Source: JAAYRQ01 sp035647815
GTDB lineage: Bacteria > Bacillota > Syntrophomonadia > Syntrophomonadales > Syntrophomonadaceae
Reading direction: 5' to 3'
Assembly (NCBI GenBank): GCA_035647815.1
Contig: DASRMR010000021.1
Span: 1-45,629 of the forward strand
DNA length: 45,629 nt
A model generated the notes under the pieces. The model saw only the letters and a program-made list of their open reading frames with translations. It was not told the DNA's origin and ran no database searches. Position numbers and translations under genes: made by a program. Numbering within the stretch: position 1 is the stretch's first letter; the number at the start of each line of letters is the position of its first letter. Positions 42,272 through 45,629 of this stretch are shown here, in pieces.

Positions 42272-42283
42272 TTAACCCAACTC

Positions 42284-42715
42284 CTATATTCCTAAATCTA
42301 CAAGATTTTCTGCTATTTCTTCATAAGAGGAAGTAGCAACTTCATTATAGTTTGCCCATTTGCCGGTTGACCAAACTTCTATTCTTGAGCCTACACCAAT
42401 AACTACAACATCTTTTTCAATATCAGCATATTCCCGTAAGTTAACAGGAACTACAATTCTTCCTTGCTTATCTATTTCTAATTCACTAGCTCCTGAGAAA
42501 AAGAAGCGTACAAAAGAACGAGCATCTGCCCTTGTTAATGGAAGTTTGCTTAGTTTTTGTTCTATTTCCTGCCATTCAGACAAGGGATAGAAAAATATAC
42601 AATTATCTAAACCTTTAGTTGCTACAAACTTTTCACCTAATTCCTCCCTAAATTTAGAAGGTATCGTGATCCGCATCTTAGCATCTAAGGAATGTTGATA
42701 TTCTCCCAAAAACAT
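42284..42715 (-). CDS. mraZ: Transcriptional regulator MraZ
   Basis: AbrB-fold DNA-binding protein that forms ring-shaped oligomers and represses its own dcw promoter. 143 aa, made of two MraZ repeats: SLDAKMRITIPSKFREEL (about residues 10-27) and EIDKQGRIVVPVNLREYA (about 80-97). Three direct repeats of its probable operator lie just upstream, overlapping a sigma-H-like promoter. ATG 42715 is first in the cluster. Confidence 0.97.
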   Translation of the reverse strand: MFLGEYQHSLDAKMRITIPSKFREELGEKFVATKGLDNCIFFYPLSEWQEIEQKLSKLPLTRADARSFVRFFFSGASELEIDKQGRIVVPVNLREYADIEKDVVVIGVGSRIEVWSTGKWANYNEVATSSYEEIAENLVDLGI

Positions 42716-42751
42716 AAATTAACTCCTTCTATATATCCTAGGGAAAGTACT

Positions 42752-42777
42752 CCACTCTCCTCCACTTCATACCACTT
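42752..42777 (-). promoter_or_regulatory. MraZ operator: three AAGTGG/GAGTGG repeats, 10-bp period
   Basis: Minus strand AAGTGG (42777-42772), AAGTGG (42767-42762) and GAGTGG (42757-42752), each exactly 10 bp apart, one helical turn. MraZ is known to bind short G-rich direct repeats with this spacing upstream of mraZ. The repeats overlap the -10 and the expected transcription start of the adjacent promoter, as suits autorepression. Confidence 0.72.
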
Positions 42778-42806
42778 AATTCTACTAATACTTTTTAAGT
42801 TCCTTC
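42777..42806 (-). promoter_or_regulatory. Sigma-H-like promoter of the dcw cluster
   Basis: Minus strand GAAGGAACT (42806-42798), 12-bp spacer, GTAGAATTA (42785-42777). Against RnAGGAWWW-N11/12-RnnGAATWW this is 8/9 and 9/9. TAGAAT alone would also pass as a sigma-A -10, but no -35 lies 16-18 bp upstream. The predicted start point falls inside the MraZ repeats, about 55 nt before mraZ. Confidence 0.5.
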
Positions 42807-43030
42807 TTTGTGAAACAAAGAACTTGCGAGTTTTTTATTTAATATTGTCTTTATATTTCGACATATCCCTTTATTATGGGTTTAGTAAGAAATTACATCT
42901 TTTTTTAGGTTTTAATTTTTATACGATAGTCCTATATTTCTATGGCATGAAATAGGACATATAGAGGTGAGTAATCTTAGGCAGGTAAATGAATATTTAC
43001 AAAAAAAGTAATTTATTTATATTAATGTAT
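42807..43030 (-). other. Intergenic region upstream of the dcw promoter
   Basis: Part of the 315-bp gap between the PHP gene and mraZ. It holds a TGTCGAA heptamer (42863-42857, minus strand) identical to the Spo0A-box core, an imperfect inverted repeat GTCCTAT...ATAGGAC (42928-42956) and a small stem GTAAAT/ATTTAC near 42990-43005. None of the stems is followed by a U-run on the minus strand, so the end of the PHP transcript is not defined. No gene is seen. Confidence 0.4.
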
Positions 43031-44077
43031 TTACACTAACCAAATAGAATTAGAAAAAATCCAAGGGCGATAGGACAAACCTTTTTTATGATAGGCTTCA
43101 ATCCGATAAACACCCTTTTCTGTTACTTTGATATTATAGTTATCACCATGTAACTCCTTCCATACTTTTCCATCTTTAATAATAGTAGCCTTACATTTAT
43201 ACGGGAATTTTATTTCAAAAGTCATTCCTTTTTCGTATTTAACCATATCACCCATGGAATAACTTCTTTTACCGAATTTTAAATTAAAACGAAACCCTTT
43301 AGAGTTTTTAAAAAAATCATAACTTACCCAAGAGTTTCCATGTCTTAAAGCGGAATATACCAGTTTCTTATCCTGATGGTACTCTCCAGTCAATTTACTA
43401 GTAGTCAGTATGTGCATGTTGATACATTTAAAAGAGTAATAGTAAGGACCGAATGTAACTAAAGTAAGTGGTCCTATCCCTATTTTTACATTATGAGCAT
43501 CAGAACCCCCGAATACTGCAATCTGTTTACCTTGTGTTTGTAATTCATCTAGCCATTTCATTACTTCTGGATAAGGTCCGTGCAATGCAGGATGAGGATT
43601 GAATACTAAATATATACCTAGAAATACATTTTTAATTCCACCTTTCCATTGAGAAAGATAATTCCATATTTCTATACCTTGAAAACCGGTAACATTAAAA
43701 TCAGTCCAATTGTAAGTTATGCCATCCCTATAAATTGGTGAACCTTTTTCTACTGGGTGTGCTATTATGCCAAAACCACCCTGAGCATTTACTTCATCTA
43801 TAACTGCTTGGGGATTCTCAGTATTATTAGGTACAACCTTGTCTATATCTAATGCTAAATAATGATTACATGTATCATTAACTTCTTCCCCTATTAAAGT
43901 TAAAGCCCCATGTTTATAACCTTCTTCCCCATTATGCAAACCTTCTAAGGTTTCATGGTCAGCTATAACAATAAAATCCAATTTAGCTTTATTAGCCAAT
44001 TTAGCAATTTTATCTATCTCGTAAGTTCCATCTGAATAGGCTGAATGTATATGAACATTGCCGATGTATTCGAACAT
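43031..44077 (-). CDS. PHP-domain metal-dependent phosphoesterase with C-terminal beta domain
   Basis: Probable metal-dependent hydrolase; substrate unknown. About 348 aa. The PHP metal-binding motifs are all present: VHIHSAYSDGT (His9, His11, Asp16), VIADHET, LIGEEV, GFGIIAHP and FGGSDAH. Residues after about 215 (VTFGPYYYSFKCINMHILTT onward) are a beta-rich region ending VYRIEAYHKKGLSYRPWIFS, which resembles the sugar- or lipid-associated C-terminal domains of CehA/McbA-type PHP proteins. The frame extends upstream to 44155, but ATG 44077 has AAAGGA 6 nt away. It stands alone between two terminator-bounded units. No signal peptide is seen. Confidence 0.85.
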   Translation of the reverse strand: MFEYIGNVHIHSAYSDGTYEIDKIAKLANKAKLDFIVIADHETLEGLHNGEEGYKHGALTLIGEEVNDTCNHYLALDIDKVVPNNTENPQAVIDEVNAQGGFGIIAHPVEKGSPIYRDGITYNWTDFNVTGFQGIEIWNYLSQWKGGIKNVFLGIYLVFNPHPALHGPYPEVMKWLDELQTQGKQIAVFGGSDAHNVKIGIGPLTLVTFGPYYYSFKCINMHILTTSKLTGEYHQDKKLVYSALRHGNSWVSYDFFKNSKGFRFNLKFGKRSYSMGDMVKYEKGMTFEIKFPYKCKATIIKDGKVWKELHGDNYNIKVTEKGVYRIEAYHKKGLSYRPWIFSNSIWLV

Positions 44078-44138
44078 AGTTATTCCTTTCTTGTAGATAA
44101 TTTTGTACTGGGGGGTTATAGGCGCTGAATTTTTATAT

Positions 44139-44144
44139 ATTATA
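44139..44144 (-). promoter_or_regulatory. Possible -10 element of the PHP gene
   Basis: Perfect TATAAT on the minus strand (inside GCGATATAAT), about 62 nt before the PHP start. No convincing -35 lies at 16-18 bp. The rest of 44078-44310 is AT-rich and shows no gene. Confidence 0.3.
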
Positions 44145-44309
44145 TCGCTTTTCATTAGTTTATACCTAACTAATAAAACTAGAAGTCGTTTTTCTCGTAA
44201 TATTAGGGGCGGTTTTTTGTTTGTTATATAATTTATATCTTTTTTCAGATTCTATTCCATATATGCTATATTGTTTTGATTAATCTAGTAAATGTAATTA
44301 CTACTAACA

Positions 44310-44345
44310 CAAAAAAAGATGGCAGAGGTAAACCTCTGCCATCTT
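44310..44345 (-). terminator. Strong terminator of the stalk/X2-domain protein gene
   Basis: Stem AAGATGGCAGAGGT with its exact complement ACCTCTGCCATCTT around a tiny loop, then a T7 run on the minus strand. It starts 18 bp after the stop codon. Confidence 0.87.
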
Positions 44346-44362
44346 AGTCATACTTAAACTTT

Positions 44363-45052
44363 TTAGTTAACTACTTTAAGTTCAAAAGTTTTTTGACCAT
44401 CGTCAAACTTGATAGTTACAGTAAGTACTGTGTTTTCTGGAACCATTGCAATAGGTACAGGTAACAATTCTGCTAATTCTTTCTTAATAGTCAATACTGC
44501 AGTACCATCTGCATTATCTGCTACAGTATATTCTTTACCATCTCTAAGAGTAATATCAACAGCGCCACCTAAGGCTGTTCCTTTCATTTCAGTAATTGCG
44601 GTTGCACTTCCCCAAGTAAGATCGATTTGAACATCTTGAAGATCGGCCTTGCTAAGATCAAAAGCAGTTGGACTTATTGCTAAGTCAGCAACTGGTGCTA
44701 CTGGATCTGGCTCTACCGGATCTGGCTCTACTGGGTCTGGCTCTACTGGGTCTGGCTCTACAACAACAGCTTTTTCACCTAAGTATACTGTTCTAGTAGC
44801 TTCATCCCAATCTACTTCGACGCCTAGAGCTTCACCTAATGCTCTTACTGGTAAGTAAGTTCTGTCATTGTAAACAATAGGTGCAAGTGTGGCATCCCCA
44901 TCTTTAACTACAAAGTCTTGCCCATCAGCAACAATCTTAAAGTCATGAGCTAAATAAGCTTGGATCTTTTCACTTGAAGATCCTGCTATAGCCCCTGCAG
45001 TAAACACAAGCAAAGCTGCTACTGCAATTAGTAATGTAATTCTTCTCTTCAT
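44363..45052 (-). CDS. Exported protein: copper-amine-oxidase-N-like stalk domain plus X2-like domain
   Basis: About 229 aa. N-terminal signal peptide (basic KRR, hydrophobic ITLLIAVAALLVFTAGAIAG, probable cleavage near residue 25). A copper amine oxidase N-terminal-like domain follows (about 50-95): APIVYNDRTYLPVRALGEAL, then GVEVDWDEATRTVYLG; the repeat is common in clostridial surface proteins and does not imply an oxidase. A linker of four EPDPV repeats follows. The C-terminal 100 residues resemble a CBM_X2 immunoglobulin-like module (LAISPTAFDLSKADLQDVQI, GKEYTVADNADGTAVLTIKK, ELAELLPVP...). It may be a secreted or wall-associated structural protein; no anchor is visible. TTG 45055 is an alternative start. 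It follows the next gene by 28-31 bp, so the two form an operon. Confidence 0.8.
   Translation of the reverse strand: MKRRITLLIAVAALLVFTAGAIAGSSSEKIQAYLAHDFKIVADGQDFVVKDGDATLAPIVYNDRTYLPVRALGEALGVEVDWDEATRTVYLGEKAVVVEPDPVEPDPVEPDPVEPDPVAPVADLAISPTAFDLSKADLQDVQIDLTWGSATAITEMKGTALGGAVDITLRDGKEYTVADNADGTAVLTIKKELAELLPVPIAMVPENTVLTVTIKFDDGQKTFELKVVN
44701..44760. repeat. Four 15-bp tandem repeats encoding EPDPV
   Basis: Four units of CTGGRTCTGGCTCTA (plus strand; two identical pairs except single-base changes) encoding the proline/acidic spacer between the stalk and X2-like domains. Slippage would change linker length in frame. Confidence 0.9.
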
Positions 45053-45083
45053 CAATAAATACCTCCTAAATAATATCTATATT

Positions 45084-45629
45084 CTAGGCCTGTTCTGATA
45101 CAGGAGCCTCGAATACCTGTTTTGGTGGTCTTCCTAAGATTATTAAAACTAGTAGTGCTACACCGATAGCAATTAAGCCGAATTTCAAAGCATTAGCTTG
45201 CTTATTCACTTCAGGAGTCTGGAATACATAAGCAACAGTACCTACAGCTCCTTCAGGTTTACCTAAGAAAGTATCAGCATGTTCTGCATTAGTTTCTAAG
45301 GCAGATACTATAGCACCTACTGATTCAAAGGTTTGCAAACCTTCTGTAATCGCCTCTTTAGCTGCAATTGCACCACTACCAATTAGTCCTGTTCCCTCTT
45401 GCAATTGATCAATACCTGAAATCATCTGACCATCTATTGCTTCCTGTAGATAGTCAACAGCATAAAGTAAACTACCTGGTTTTCCATTAAGCATTATTTT
45501 TATTGGTTTTCCATTCTTATCTACAGAACCGATTCCAAATACAATAATTCCTAGACCTTGGTCAACCTTTTTTAAACTTTCTGACATAACATTAGTGCCT
45601 AGTTCTAATGCTGAAACACTCGCTGGAAA
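45084..45629 (-). CDS. C-terminal part of an unidentified membrane-anchored protein
   Basis: The frame is open to the window edge, so only the last 181 residues are visible; a Met at 45587 is probably internal. The visible part is an Ala/Gly-rich, predicted helical region (YLQEAIDGQMISGIDQLQEG, TGLIGSGAIAAKEAITEGLQ, TFESVGAIVSALETNAEHAD), then GTVAYVFQTPEVNKQA, one membrane span (LKFGLIAIGVALLVLIILG) and a short cytoplasmic tail. The repeated Gly/Leu-rich helices and terminal span recall the C-terminal half of YhgE/Pip-type proteins, but I am not sure. It precedes the exported stalk/X2 protein in the same operon. Confidence 0.6.
   Translation of the reverse strand, partial: FPASVSALELGTNVMSESLKKVDQGLGIIVFGIGSVDKNGKPIKIMLNGKPGSLLYAVDYLQEAIDGQMISGIDQLQEGTGLIGSGAIAAKEAITEGLQTFESVGAIVSALETNAEHADTFLGKPEGAVGTVAYVFQTPEVNKQANALKFGLIAIGVALLVLIILGRPPKQVFEAPVSEQA

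Noticed and set aside
42692..42955. 87-codon plus-strand frame upstream of mraZ
   Set aside because: It starts within mraZ on the opposite strand, runs through the MraZ operator and promoter, and has no ribosome-binding site.
42925..42962. Imperfect inverted repeat as terminator of the PHP gene
   Set aside because: Stem is interrupted and no U-run follows on the minus strand.
44701..44760. Short regular repeats considered as a CRISPR array
   Set aside because: Units are contiguous 15-bp coding repeats without spacers, inside a gene.
44649..44858. Plus-strand frame with GSTGSGSTGSG repeats
   Set aside because: Antisense reading of the EPDPV repeat region of the X2 protein gene, with no initiation signal.

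Overview
The window is AT-rich and comes from a flagellated, endospore-forming, low-GC Gram-positive bacterium, most likely of class Clostridia. The reasons are the spoIIGA-sigE-sigG block beside ftsAZ, a MurE with the DNPR signature of a meso-diaminopimelate enzyme, a CodY regulator and a Bacillus-like fla operon order. I cannot name the genus. No rRNA, tRNA, CRISPR array, IS element or prophage was seen. Almost every gene is on the minus strand, so the biological reading direction is from base 45629 towards base 1.

In reading order: (1) 45629-44363, the 3' end of an unidentified membrane-anchored protein and an exported stalk-domain/X2-domain protein, closed by a strong terminator. (2) 44077-43031, a PHP-family metal-dependent phosphoesterase. 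(3) 42806-28399, the division and cell wall (dcw) cluster mraZ-rsmH-ftsL-spoVD/ftsI-murE-murF-mraY-murD-ftsW/spoVE-murG-murC-murA. It is preceded by a sigma-H-like promoter overlapped by three 10-bp MraZ operator repeats and ends in a terminator. (4) 28260-26407, ftsQ(divIB)-DUF881-sbp, with its own extended -10 promoter. (5) 26388-24017, ftsA-ftsZ, behind a second sigma-H-like promoter; ftsA appears to start at ATT. (6) 23891-22187, spoIIGA-sigE (mother-cell sigma factor and its processing protease), then sigG with a sigma-G-like promoter and a 45-aa membrane peptide gene.

(7) 21224-19236 is the one accessory stretch. It holds an orphan beta-class DNA amino-methyltransferase gene preceded by an attenuator-like hairpin, and a plus-strand small gene (56 aa) with a 9-codon leader ORF. 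The two converge on a perfect 44-bp palindrome. (8) 19310-11002, the housekeeping block dprA-topA-trmFO-xerC-hslV-hslU-codY. (9) 10703-1, the start of the fla operon: flgB-flgC-fliE-fliF-fliG-fliH-fliI-fliJ-motE-like-fliK-flgD-TIGR02530-flgE (cut by the window edge).

Together the window joins two clusters that are syntenic with, but about 100 kb apart in, Bacillus subtilis: the dcw/sporulation cluster and the dprA...codY-fla cluster. Start codons are unusual: from Shine-Dalgarno spacing, 13 genes appear to start at TTG, 4 at GTG and one (ftsA) at ATT. Most of the window is conserved core biology. The least explained items are the sigG-dprA insertion, the two small genes there, the ATT start of ftsA, and the sigma-H/MraZ arrangement at the head of the dcw cluster.
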